64,000 bases of DNA from Cytophaga aurantiaca DSM 3654 (GTDB lineage Bacteria; Bacteroidota; Bacteroidia; Cytophagales; Cytophagaceae): contig NZ_KB903625.1 in NCBI RefSeq assembly GCF_000379725.1, positions 52,037 through 116,036 on the forward strand, given 5' to 3'. Below the pieces are notes generated by a model. It searched no databases, was not told where the DNA came from, and saw only the letters and a program-made list of their open reading frames with translations. Within the stretch, counting starts at the first letter, position 1; each line of letters starts with the position of its first letter. Below are positions 41,087 to 49,638 of this stretch, piece by piece. The translations under genes and the position numbers were made by a program.

Positions 41087-42376
41087 TTATTTTTTATCTA
41101 AAACTATCAACATTTCTTCAACAGTTTTATAAATGCGATTCAGCTCTTCATTTGTGATAATGTAAGGTGGTAAAATGTAAATAATATTTCCTAATGGCCT
41201 CAATAAAATACCTTTAGCAATAAAAAAATCATATAAAAAATGCCTCATCTCATGCTCATACGTTGTCTTCCCATTCGACGTTTGAAGCTCAATTGCCAGT
41301 ATTGTTCCAAGAGATTGAATACGTTTGATATTTTTATGATTAACATATGTTAAAAAAAACTTTTTATGAGCTGCTTCAATACGCTTAATATCGTTTTGGC
41401 ATGGTTCGGATTCAAATAATTCCAAACTGGTTAAAGCCAATTTACAGATGGTTGCATTAGCAGTATAGGAATGTCCGTGAAAGAATGCACGATTCAATTC
41501 TTCGGTTAAAAAAGGTGCTTCTACTTCCCGTGTACATGTTGTCACACCTAAAGGCAACAAGCCTCCGGTGATCGCTTTTGAAAAACACATGATGTCGGGA
41601 TGTGTTTCACAATAGTGTGAAGCGAATTTTTTACCCGTTCTTCCAAAGCCCGTCATTACTTCATCTGCAATGCACAATACGTTGTGTTCTCTACACAAAC
41701 GAATCATTTTATCAAGCATCGCAGGACTGTATGTACGCATGCCTGCAGTGCCTTGAATAAGTGGCTCGTAGATAAATGCTGCAACCGTGTCGTCCTTAAT
41801 ATACGATTCCAATGCAGATAACACGGCTTCATCATTGGAACCATCCGGAAACGGAATAAACACCACCGGATTTAACAACGATTCAAAAGCTTCTGTAAAT
41901 AAGCCGCGCGCGCTAACAGACATAGCACCAAATGTGTCGCCGTGAAACGCGCCTTCTATTGCAACAAAGGCAGTTTTATTCTGCCCTTTATTTTTCCAGT
42001 ATTGTACAGCAAGTTTTAATGCAACCTCTACCGCAGTGCTTCCATTTTCAGAATAAAAAACACGCTGCTGCTCACATGCAACCACCTCTAAAAAACGTGT
42101 TGCAAACTCTACCGCAGGTTTGTGTGTAAAGCCTGCAAACAAGGTGTGATCTAAAGACAGTATCTGTTCTTTAACAGCATTTGCTAATACTTCATTCGCA
42201 TGTCCATGTATGTTCACCCACCAGGAAGATATTGCATCCAACAACGTTGAACCATCTGCTAAATGCAGATACATACCTTTCGCAGAAACAACTTCTGCAA
42301 CAGGTCTTTTAGTTAATAAGGGAGAATACGGATGCCATACATGCGCTGCATCTGTTTCAATAATATTTTTACTCAT
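41087..42376 (-). CDS. bioA: Adenosylmethionine-8-amino-7-oxononanoate transaminase
   Basis: A 429-residue PLP enzyme of the class III aminotransferase family that makes 7,8-diaminopelargonate in biotin synthesis. It has HVWHPYSPL near the start (a BioA mark), SSWWVNIHGH, the cofactor lysine in CFSKAITGG (about 270) and HGHSYTANA. The ATG at 42376 overlaps the end of bioD by 8 bp; the frame extends 4 codons further upstream, but MSKNIIETDA fits the family. It is the last gene of bioF-bioD-bioA. Confidence 0.9.
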   Translation of the reverse strand: MSKNIIETDAAHVWHPYSPLLTKRPVAEVVSAKGMYLHLADGSTLLDAISSWWVNIHGHANEVLANAVKEQILSLDHTLFAGFTHKPAVEFATRFLEVVACEQQRVFYSENGSTAVEVALKLAVQYWKNKGQNKTAFVAIEGAFHGDTFGAMSVSARGLFTEAFESLLNPVVFIPFPDGSNDEAVLSALESYIKDDTVAAFIYEPLIQGTAGMRTYSPAMLDKMIRLCREHNVLCIADEVMTGFGRTGKKFASHYCETHPDIMCFSKAITGGLLPLGVTTCTREVEAPFLTEELNRAFFHGHSYTANATICKLALTSLELFESEPCQNDIKRIEAAHKKFFLTYVNHKNIKRIQSLGTILAIELQTSNGKTTYEHEMRHFLYDFFIAKGILLRPLGNIIYILPPYIITNEELNRIYKTVEEMLIVLDKK

Positions 42377-42986
42377 ACCAGTTTTCAAATAATTTCACTG
42401 CATATGCATTGATCACAGCGATGGTAATTTCTTTTTCCGGATATACATGCAGCAGCATTGTGTATCCGGTATGTTTTAAAATAATCCGTTCAGTTTCTTC
42501 ATTCGCTGGACCATTAAAAATAATTCCTTTCACTTTAATATTTCTCCGCTTCAATTCCTGCGCAGTAAGTAAGGTATGATTGATACTTCCCAGATAATTA
42601 TTTGAAACCAGAATTACTTCTGCATCAAATTGCGGTATCAGATCTGCTACAACATCTGCATCGTTCAGCGGAACCAATACTCCGCCTGCACCTTCTATTA
42701 TAAGATCATTGCCATTGGTCTCCGGCAATTGGATCTGCGACAAATCTATTTCTATTCCCTCTGCCTTTGCAGCTGCATGCGGCGATGCAGCAAGTTTCAA
42801 CGCATATGCTTCGGGATGAATCATAGAATGACCACTATGCAGCATTCTACGCATCCACAAACTGTCTGTTTCTACACCTGCCTGTACAGGCTTCCAGTAA
42901 TCAGCCTGCAATGCATTTGCAAGAATTGCACTGACAAGTGTTTTGCCCGAATCTGTTGAGATGGCTGTTATAAAATATTTTTTCAT
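42369..42986 (-). CDS. bioD: Dethiobiotin synthetase
   Basis: A 205-residue P-loop ATPase that closes the ureido ring to form dethiobiotin. The nucleotide loop is AISTDSGKTLVS (residues 8-19), in place of the usual G-T-D-T-x-x-GKT: the first Gly is Ala. The catalytic-lysine region YWKPVQAG and IIEGAGGVLVPL are typical. It overlaps bioF by 4 bp (ATGA) and bioA by 8 bp, so the three are tightly coupled. Confidence 0.9.
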   Translation of the reverse strand: MKKYFITAISTDSGKTLVSAILANALQADYWKPVQAGVETDSLWMRRMLHSGHSMIHPEAYALKLAASPHAAAKAEGIEIDLSQIQLPETNGNDLIIEGAGGVLVPLNDADVVADLIPQFDAEVILVSNNYLGSINHTLLTAQELKRRNIKVKGIIFNGPANEETERIILKHTGYTMLLHVYPEKEITIAVINAYAVKLFENWYE

Positions 42987-44107
42987 AAATTCTTTTTGAG
43001 AGCAGCAAGCAATTCTTCTATCTGTGTTTTTGTATTGAATGCGTGCACACAGAAACGCAAACGCTCTTCGCCTTTTTTCACAGTAGGCGAAAGGATTGGT
43101 CGTACATCAAATCCGGATTCCTGTACAGCAGTTGCCAATTGCTTTACGTTATCCGTCCCCCCTACTTTCAACACATGGATCGGACTAGTACTGGCTATGT
43201 ATCCTTCAAAGGAATGTAAGCCTGCAGAAAGCTGCTGTATATTTTTATTTAATGCTTCGATCACCGAAGCAGATTGTTCCAATTTTTCAAACGCAGCCAG
43301 TACCGATAAAAATGAATGCGGTGAAAATGCGGTTGTGTAAATGAATGGTCTTGAAAAATTAATTAGATAATCAATTAATTCTTTAGAACCAGCTACACAG
43401 GCTCCATGTATCCCCATTGCCTTTCCAAAGGTATGAATACGGATATCGATATCATCTGCAACGTTTTCAGCAAGCACCAAACCTTGTCCGATTGCACCGG
43501 AGGTGCCGGTAGAATGTGCCTCATCAACAATGATACAGGCATTGTATTTTTTTGAAATCCCGATGATCTCTTTTAACAATGCTTGATCACCATCCATGGA
43601 ATAGATGGATTCAAGCACAACAAAAATATCACCTTTCGATTTTTTGATCTTTCGTTCTAAATCTTCCAGATCATTATGACGGAATGAAATACGATCTGCA
43701 AAAGACAAACGTGCGCCGTCTTTTAAACTTGCGTGAATCAATTCATCGTATAAAATGGTATCGCCTTTTTGAGGCAACGCAGAAAGCACGCCGAGATTCG
43801 CTGCATAGCCGGAGTTAAATAATAAGGTGCTTTCAACCTTAAAAAATTGAGCCAGATACTGCTCGACAGATTCTGCCAATGCACTGTTACCCGACAACAA
43901 ACGTGAACCTGTAGATCCGTTACAGACTTCCAGATTATAACTCAATTCTTTTGAATGAATTTCTTTTTGTAATTCTTTATTGCGTGCAAATCCGATATAA
44001 TCATTTGAAAAAAAATCAATCAAACCTTCGCGCACGCTCAACGTTCTGAAAGCATTCTCCGATTTGCGTGCTGCTAATTTTTTTGAAATGTTATCTTTAT
44101 ACGACAT
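42983..44107 (-). CDS. bioF: 8-amino-7-oxononanoate synthase
   Basis: A 374-residue PLP-dependent alpha-oxoamine synthase that joins pimeloyl thioester and alanine. FFSNDYIGFA is followed by GSTGSRLLSGN (substrate loop), VDEAHSTGTSG and the cofactor lysine in HTFGKAMGIHGA (about 229). Length and motifs fit BioF. It is the first gene of the operon; no bioC, bioH or bioB is present in the window. Confidence 0.9.
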   Translation of the reverse strand: MSYKDNISKKLAARKSENAFRTLSVREGLIDFFSNDYIGFARNKELQKEIHSKELSYNLEVCNGSTGSRLLSGNSALAESVEQYLAQFFKVESTLLFNSGYAANLGVLSALPQKGDTILYDELIHASLKDGARLSFADRISFRHNDLEDLERKIKKSKGDIFVVLESIYSMDGDQALLKEIIGISKKYNACIIVDEAHSTGTSGAIGQGLVLAENVADDIDIRIHTFGKAMGIHGACVAGSKELIDYLINFSRPFIYTTAFSPHSFLSVLAAFEKLEQSASVIEALNKNIQQLSAGLHSFEGYIASTSPIHVLKVGGTDNVKQLATAVQESGFDVRPILSPTVKKGEERLRFCVHAFNTKTQIEELLAALKKNL

Positions 44108-44226
44108 TCTTATTTTTATAAGCGATGATCTGAATAATCAATCATCTTAACGAATACGAATATAAGTAAATCCTTTAAAAGTCATTTTAATAAAGGGGTG
44201 AATTGAATTTGAAGTACGCGATTTAC

Positions 44227-44236
44227 GTGTATACAC
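44227..44236. promoter_or_regulatory. Palindrome GTGTATACAC upstream of bioF
   Basis: A perfect 10-bp palindrome 120 bp upstream of bioF and 20 bp past the end of the dehydrogenase gene. Its core is shared with the palindrome at 41046-41063. The two could bind one regulator. Confidence 0.35.
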
Positions 44237-44255
44237 CTGGATGAAACAACATGAT

Positions 44256-45245
44256 TTACAATTCATTTACAGCATTACGACCATCTTTCCACGCATTCAG
44301 ATTTTCTAGGGTTGTTTGAACAATGCTTGTTAATGCATTGGTTGTTAAGAAAGCCATATGACCTGTAACCAGTACATTTTTGAATGTGAGCAAACGTGCA
44401 AAAACATCATCGGTAGGAATGGACATGGTATGATCATTAAAGAATAATCCCTTTTCATTTTCATATACATCAATTCCCAATGCACCTATCTTTCCGGATT
44501 TCAGACCTTCAATAGCATCAGCGGTGTTAATAATTGCTCCCCTCCCTGTATTAATAATAAATACTCCATCTTTCATTTTAGCAATTGAATCCGTATTGAT
44601 CAGATGTTTGGTAGCAGCATTCAGCGGAGCTTGTATGATGATGATGTCAGCGTTCTGAATCAGTTCATCTATAGATACATATTGTAAACCGTAGGCCTTA
44701 GCATACTCCTCATTCGGTTTGGGATCATAACCCAATAATGTACAGCCAAAGCCCTGTAAAATTTTTGCAGTGATTCCTCCAATTTTCCCGATGCCTACAA
44801 TACCAACTTTTTTGTGATGCAGATTAAATCCAACCAAAGGATCCAATTTGAAATTGTAACTTTTTACCCGCTTATCTGCTTCAACAATTTTACGCGTTAA
44901 TGCCAGCAACAAAGCTACCGTATGCTCTGCAATGGAATGCGGGGAATAAGCGGGCACATATGCTACATGCAGACCTAATTGGTGTGCAGCTTCATGATCT
45001 GTCTGATCGTGGCCTGCAGCACGTATCGCAATGCCTTTAACACCCATTGCAGCAAGTTTTTCCAATACCGGTCTTGAAGCATCGTCGTTTACAAAAATAC
45101 AAACTGCAAAAGCATCTGCAGCCAAGTGTACTGTATCGATACTTAAAGCGGTGCCTACATATTCAAATGTAAATGCATGATCAGCAGTTGCCTCAAAATG
45201 GGTTTTATCATACGTGTTTGTGCTGTATACAACAACTTTCATCAT
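44256..45245 (-). CDS. D-lactate dehydrogenase-like 2-hydroxyacid dehydrogenase
   Basis: A 329-residue NAD-dependent enzyme of the D-2-hydroxyacid family. The NAD loop is GIVGIGKIGG (about 148), the catalytic Arg is in NTGRGAII (about 232), the Glu in DVYENEKGLFF (about 261) and the His in VTGHMAFLT (about 293). The DVYE-x-EKGLFF-x-D block is typical of LdhA, so pyruvate to D-lactate is the likely reaction. It is a single-gene unit. Confidence 0.85.
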   Translation of the reverse strand: MMKVVVYSTNTYDKTHFEATADHAFTFEYVGTALSIDTVHLAADAFAVCIFVNDDASRPVLEKLAAMGVKGIAIRAAGHDQTDHEAAHQLGLHVAYVPAYSPHSIAEHTVALLLALTRKIVEADKRVKSYNFKLDPLVGFNLHHKKVGIVGIGKIGGITAKILQGFGCTLLGYDPKPNEEYAKAYGLQYVSIDELIQNADIIIIQAPLNAATKHLINTDSIAKMKDGVFIINTGRGAIINTADAIEGLKSGKIGALGIDVYENEKGLFFNDHTMSIPTDDVFARLLTFKNVLVTGHMAFLTTNALTSIVQTTLENLNAWKDGRNAVNEL

Positions 45246-45325
45246 AATAATCTAAATTAAATACGTTACTATAAAATTGGATTAAAATATCGACAATACA
45301 CAACTTAAAAAATATATAAAAAATA

Positions 45326-45356
45326 ATGCCCTTTGTGACAAGCAAAGGGCATTACG
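45326..45356 (-). terminator. Terminator of the DUF1573 gene
   Basis: TAATGCCCTTTG (45326-45337) and CAAAGGGCATTA (45345-45356) are perfect 12-bp arms. Read on the minus strand a TTTTTT run follows. Confidence 0.85.
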
Positions 45357-45397
45357 AAAATAAACTATAAACTACATTAAACTAAACAACAAACTAT

Positions 45398-45787
45398 TTA
45401 TTGGGTTGATTCACCGCTGATAATTTCACCTCTGAGATATAAAATCGTTGTTGCAGGTGACGTATTTGTGATGATGTACAAAGACTTTTCAAATGTTCCG
45501 GATTTGTTTTCAATTTTGAATCCGCCACGAACAATTGCTGTTCTCCCAGGCATGATAGGCGTTTTAGGCCATTGCGCCAGTGTACAGTCACACGAGGTTT
45601 TTATATCCTGAATGAGCAATGGTTCATTTCCCGTATTGGTAACAACGAAATTATACCATAAGGTATCTTTCCCTGCCTGAACCTTGCCAAAATCATGCCC
45701 CATTTCTTTAAACTGAATATCAGCTTGTGCATTTGAATAAAATGCGCAGGAAAACACGAATACGATTAATAAATAAATTCGAGACAT
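45398..45787 (-). CDS. DUF1573 exported protein
   Basis: A 129-residue protein with a signal ending near SNAQ (residue 20). The mature Ig-like domain has the DUF1573 marks: GHDFGKVQAGKD, FVVTNTGNEPLLI and TSCDCTLAQWPKTPIMPG, plus ITNTSPAT near the end. DUF1573 domains are found on Bacteroidota surface or periplasmic proteins; the role is unknown. A strong terminator follows it. Confidence 0.85.
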   Translation of the reverse strand: MSRIYLLIVFVFSCAFYSNAQADIQFKEMGHDFGKVQAGKDTLWYNFVVTNTGNEPLLIQDIKTSCDCTLAQWPKTPIMPGRTAIVRGGFKIENKSGTFEKSLYIITNTSPATTILYLRGEIISGESTQ

Positions 45788-45913
45788 ATATGCAAACGGT
45801 TATATCTGTTTTAGTACAACTATTATGCCATAATCAACGAAATAAGTTTACTTTTAGTTTCATAATCTCTTTTTTAAATTATGCGTACATAATAGCACTA
45901 ACCAACCGTAGTT

Positions 45914-47878
45914 ATGAATCCTGTCAATCCCTCGAAAAATGATGCGTGGAAGCTGTTTTTAAAAGAAAATCAGAACGCCCCTTTTAACTCTATTCTTCAG
46001 GGCTTTAAAACTATTTTTTCAGAAAAGGATGTGCCTGTAGTATGGACTCCGGACCAATATCCGCTTGCCTCAAACGTAAGTATCTGGATAAAAGATCTGA
46101 ATCTTTCGTATCCGGAATTTTATGATTGGTCCATTAAAAACAAAGCCAAATTCTGGGAACATATTATTAAATCCATTCCCTTAAAAATTAAAACTCCTTA
46201 TACTGCAATACTAAAAGAAGCTGCCGATCCGGATCAAACCAAATGGCTACAGGACGCAACATTCAATATTGTTGAAAGCTGCTTTCTTGCGAAATCAGAT
46301 CAAACTGCTTTTTATTATCAAAGCGAACAGTCTCCAGATATTATCCAGATAACCTATGGAGAGCTACAAAAAAAAGTACGTGCCTGTGCGGCTGCACTGA
46401 ACGCTCATGGAATAGCAGCAGGTGACCGCATTGTTCTGTACATTCCTTTTAGCATCGAAGCAATTACAAATTATTTAGCACTCATCTACATTGGTGCAGA
46501 GCCGGTGTTGGTTGCCGATAGCTTCTCTGCTATTGAATTAAAAAAACGTATTGACATCATACAGGCAACAACCGTTATCACAACTGATTTCTATTGGTAT
46601 GCAGATAAAAAAATATCCGTTTTACCAAAAGTTCTCGAAGCAAATCCTGAGCGAATAATACTGCATACAGCTGAAATAGCAGATGCCTACAGCATCCGGA
46701 ATAATGTCAATGATATTTTACTTACGGATCTATTAAATTTCAATGCTGCTGCAACAGAACCGTTTTATCATTCAAGTACAGACACCATTTCAATTTTATT
46801 TTCATCGGGGACTACAAAAGAACCCAAGGCACTTCCCTGGACCGCGACAACACCCATTAAATGTGCTGCCGACGGCAAATTACTGCAAGACATTCATGAA
46901 GGAGATGTTGTTACCTGGACCAGTGGCATGGGCTGGATGATGGCCCCCTGGCTCATTTTTGCAAGTTTACTCAATAAGGCAAGCATTGCCATTTATAGTG
47001 GTGCATATTCAAAAAAAGAATTTATAGATTTTACCATTCAAACGAAGGTTACCGTCTTAGGAACCATTCCATCTGTTGTTAAAAGCTGGCGCGCACAGGA
47101 CTTTGGAAAAATACCGAACTGGAATGTGAGGGTATTCAGTTCAACAGGCGAGCCTTCAGACATGGATGATTATTTATATTTACTTTACATGAATAATTTC
47201 AAGGCCCCGATCATTGAATACTGCGGCGGAACTGAAATAGGTGGTGGCTACATAAGTAGCGCTGTTGTGCTTCCCAATGCACTTTCTTGTTTCAATACAG
47301 CAGCACCTGGCAGTCAGTTTATTTTGATCAACGAACATAAAGAAGTGCTTTCAGCAGCAGGCTCAGGCGAAGTATTCATCATTCCGCCAGCAATCGGTCT
47401 ATCTCAGCAATTGTTAAATAAAAATCACCACGAAGAATATTATTCTGAACTTCCGGCAATTAAAAATTATCCATTGCTTCGAAAACACGGAGATGGTTTT
47501 ACAATTCAACAACTTGATGGTATCAGCTATTATAAGAGTATTGGTCGTACAGACGACTCCATGAATTTGGGTGGCATCAAAATCAGTTCGATTGAAATCG
47601 AAACAGTAATTAATAAACATGCTGCAGTTTTTGAAAGTGCAGCAATTGCTTCGCAGGATAAAAACGGCGGACCGGAAAAATTAATTCTTTTCATTCATCC
47701 CCTTCTGTCAATTTCAGATATTTCTGCTTTTCAGAACGAATTACAAAAAATGATTCAAAAAGAATTAAATCCTCTTTTTAAAATTTTTGCAATCTGTTTT
47801 AAAGAAAACTTCCCCAGAACGGCTTCCAACAAGCTAATGCGCAAAGAATTGAGAAAAGAATACCTTGCGCATCAATAA
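45914..47878 (+). CDS. Acetyl-/acyl-CoA synthetase of the AAE17/18-like subgroup
   Basis: A 654-residue AMP-forming ligase. The adenylate loop is FSSGTTKEPKALPWT (about 295), followed by GMGWMMAPWLIFASLL, SSTGEPSD, YCGGTEIGGGY and GRTDDSMNLGGIKIS. The C-terminal catalytic lysine is in TASNKLMRKEL. The core, with its PIKCAADGK-x-x-QDIHEGD stretch, resembles the plant peroxisomal AAE17/AAE18 type and its bacterial relatives more than acetate-type Acs. The acid it activates is unknown. A possible short RBS-less ATG start is used. Confidence 0.8.
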   Translation: MNPVNPSKNDAWKLFLKENQNAPFNSILQGFKTIFSEKDVPVVWTPDQYPLASNVSIWIKDLNLSYPEFYDWSIKNKAKFWEHIIKSIPLKIKTPYTAILKEAADPDQTKWLQDATFNIVESCFLAKSDQTAFYYQSEQSPDIIQITYGELQKKVRACAAALNAHGIAAGDRIVLYIPFSIEAITNYLALIYIGAEPVLVADSFSAIELKKRIDIIQATTVITTDFYWYADKKISVLPKVLEANPERIILHTAEIADAYSIRNNVNDILLTDLLNFNAAATEPFYHSSTDTISILFSSGTTKEPKALPWTATTPIKCAADGKLLQDIHEGDVVTWTSGMGWMMAPWLIFASLLNKASIAIYSGAYSKKEFIDFTIQTKVTVLGTIPSVVKSWRAQDFGKIPNWNVRVFSSTGEPSDMDDYLYLLYMNNFKAPIIEYCGGTEIGGGYISSAVVLPNALSCFNTAAPGSQFILINEHKEVLSAAGSGEVFIIPPAIGLSQQLLNKNHHEEYYSELPAIKNYPLLRKHGDGFTIQQLDGISYYKSIGRTDDSMNLGGIKISSIEIETVINKHAAVFESAAIASQDKNGGPEKLILFIHPLLSISDISAFQNELQKMIQKELNPLFKIFAICFKENFPRTASNKLMRKELRKEYLAHQ

Positions 47879-47985
47879 TATATTTCAACTTCAAAAACTC
47901 TTCAGAATGCGCCCAAGTTATCTACAGATTTGGTATGTATACTTGTATTATAAATTAATAATTGAATCACAAAACAAGTACTACT

Positions 47986-48141
47986 ATGAAAAAATTAATC
48001 GTATTCAGCACAATAGTATTTACTCTACTTGCGTTTAATGTATCGGCTGCTACAGCATCCCATGGTCATAAATATCACGCATCAAAATCGCATAAAGTGA
48101 AGCATCACCACGGTCATTCTGATCCGTCTTACCAAAATTAA
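47986..48141 (+). CDS. Small His-rich exported peptide
   Basis: A 51-residue frame: a signal peptide MKKLIVFSTIVFTLLAFNVS, AA cleavage region, then a mature part with ten His in about 28 residues (HGHKYHASKSHKVKHHHGHS). It is followed by a strong terminator, so a dedicated transcript is likely. A role in binding zinc, copper or nickel in the periplasm is an inference from the His content. Confidence 0.7.
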   Translation: MKKLIVFSTIVFTLLAFNVSAATASHGHKYHASKSHKVKHHHGHSDPSYQN

Positions 48142-48180
48142 TATATAGTAGTTCCCAGTAATATATATAGTAGTTTCCAG
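48142..48180 (+). repeat. Two tandem ATATATAGTAGTT(C/T)CCAGT units
   Basis: ATATATAGTAGTTCCCAGTA is followed by a near copy ending AGTTTCCAGT, between the small His-rich gene and its terminator. Confidence 0.55.
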
Positions 48181-48195
48181 TTTAGTTAAAGTAAA

Positions 48196-48227
48196 AGAGT
48201 CACGCCATAAGCGTGACTCTTTTTTTA
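48196..48227 (+). terminator. Terminator after the His-rich peptide gene
   Basis: AGAGTCACGC (48196-48205), loop CATAA, GCGTGACTCT (48211-48220), then seven T's. Perfect stem. Confidence 0.95.
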
Positions 48228-48249
48228 TTTTTGTGAAGAAGGTACAAAA

Positions 48250-48546
48250 TCAATTCAATGATATTGGCGGCATAGAATATTGTGCTGTATTATGAAATGC
48301 CAGCTTGTGGATAGAATAAACCATATAGCTTATCAATGGAAATGTCGCTAAGATCTCTCCCACTTCTTTTTCACTTTCAGCCACAATCGTAACCCAAAGT
48401 TTTGTTCTATCAGACGACAAACTATATGAAGTTACAATACCGCTATGCATATAGGTATTAATCATACTTCGTTGTGAAGGAATCAACGAAACAAACTCGT
48501 CGTCTGCTTCATCCGGAAAGTCTATGTCTATTAAATATTGATCCAT
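48250..48546 (-). CDS. Small conserved Bacteroidota protein (muconolactone-isomerase-like fold)
   Basis: A 98-residue protein: MDQYLIDIDFPDEADDEFVS, then QRSMINTYMHSGIVTSYSLS, LWVTIVAESEKEVGEIL and FPLISYMVYSIHKLAFHN. The order and the ferredoxin-like spacing resemble small YciI/muconolactone isomerase relatives that occur in many Bacteroidota with no known role. It is expected in the cytoplasm. Confidence 0.55.
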   Translation of the reverse strand: MDQYLIDIDFPDEADDEFVSLIPSQRSMINTYMHSGIVTSYSLSSDRTKLWVTIVAESEKEVGEILATFPLISYMVYSIHKLAFHNTAQYSMPPISLN

Positions 48547-48636
48547 GCTTTATATTACGCAAAACATAAATAAGTAACTAGATTTTTTTATTTATTTATT
48601 TTATTTCTTCTATTAAATCCTTTTTTTGATCCAACC

Positions 48637-48828
48637 CTACTCTAATACTTTTGCATATAAACGTGAAGTACCCGGATTCAGTTTTTGGGAAATTATACTA
48701 AAATTACCTTCCAGGAACGTGGCTAGGATTATTTTACAGGGGACAGTATGGGACATAATTTCAATCAATACATCTTCACCTAACCGAAGTTTGACGCCTT
48801 CCTTTAATAGAAAATAATTCTGATACCA
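48637..48828 (-). pseudogene. Fragment resembling a MOSC domain
   Basis: The minus strand has 63 open codons without a start: a stop lies 3 codons before. It reads WYQNYFLLKEGVKLRLGEDV, then LIEIMSHTVPCKIILATF and NPGTSRLYAKVLE. The GED-x-x-x-E-x-x-x-x-x-x-PC-x-x and PGTSRLY-x-x-VLE pattern resembles the middle of small MOSC proteins (molybdenum cofactor-type sulfur carriers). It lacks both ends. The alternative is coincidence. Confidence 0.35.
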
Positions 48829-48903
48829 TATTTATTTGGTGTATGTATCCAGAACTGAATATAAAAAAATATATTTACACTTCTTTTTATTTAACAAACA
48901 ACT

Positions 48904-49581
48904 ATGAAACAAATTTTAATTGCTATCGGAATTTTTTTTATCTGTACACAAGCATATAGCCAAGTGTATATTGGTTTATCTTCAGGAGCATCTATAACAA
49001 AATTCAGCGGGAAAGATCAGGGGCTATTCAAATTCAATTCGCTTGTAAGATTCAATATTGGCATACCGGTGCTTTTTAAATTAAATCAACATGTTGGATT
49101 TGAATCCTGCATATCTTATATCAATATGGGCAGTACATTAAAATATGATTTAAAGGTTATAGACCCTAATGATCCTATTTATCTTGCATTAAAGAATACC
49201 GAACTTTATTTCGCATTGAATTACCTATCTGTACCTTTAACATTTAATTATTCTTTACCTATTTCAAAATATTCGCTGTATGCAAAAGCCGGAGGCTATT
49301 TTTCATATGCACTCGATGCAAATATTACAAACAACAAATCCGATGACAAAGAAAATTTTAATTTAAAAGATGAAAAAATGAGACGAACTGACCTAGGATT
49401 ACTTGTTGGCATTGGCGGTACAAGAGAATTGGGTAATGGTTTTATTTTTCTTGATGCACGCTATATGATTGGCTGCAGCAATTTAACAACCGATAAATAT
49501 TATGGACTCAGACAAGATGCATACAACCGGGGCTTATTTTTAAATATAGGTTATATGTTTAACCTGGGCAAAGCACAGTAA
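48904..49581 (+). CDS. Outer-membrane beta-barrel protein (PorT-like)
   Basis: A 225-residue exported protein with a signal ending at AYSQ (residue 20). The mature part has alternating strands with YIGLSSGASITKF, HVGFESCISYINMGS and a closing LFLNIGYMFNLG. This fits the small outer-membrane beta-barrel (OMP_b-brl_2/PorT-like) family. A specific T9SS role is not shown. A bidirectional terminator follows. Confidence 0.75.
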   Translation: MKQILIAIGIFFICTQAYSQVYIGLSSGASITKFSGKDQGLFKFNSLVRFNIGIPVLFKLNQHVGFESCISYINMGSTLKYDLKVIDPNDPIYLALKNTELYFALNYLSVPLTFNYSLPISKYSLYAKAGGYFSYALDANITNNKSDDKENFNLKDEKMRRTDLGLLVGIGGTRELGNGFIFLDARYMIGCSNLTTDKYYGLRQDAYNRGLFLNIGYMFNLGKAQ

Positions 49582-49591
49582 CATTCATTAT

Positions 49592-49630
49592 AAATGAAAA
49601 AAGAGTCCGATCTGGACTCTTTTTTCATTT
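49592..49630. terminator. Bidirectional terminator
   Basis: AAATGAAAAAAGAGTCC and GGACTCTTTTTTCATTT (17-bp arms) around GATCT, between two convergent genes. A T-run is available in either direction. Confidence 0.9.
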
Positions 49631-49638
49631 ATAATTTT

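Noticed and set aside
48626..48817. 63-codon plus-strand frame
   Set aside because: The opposite strand has a better protein-like sequence (MOSC-like); this frame is likely its shadow.
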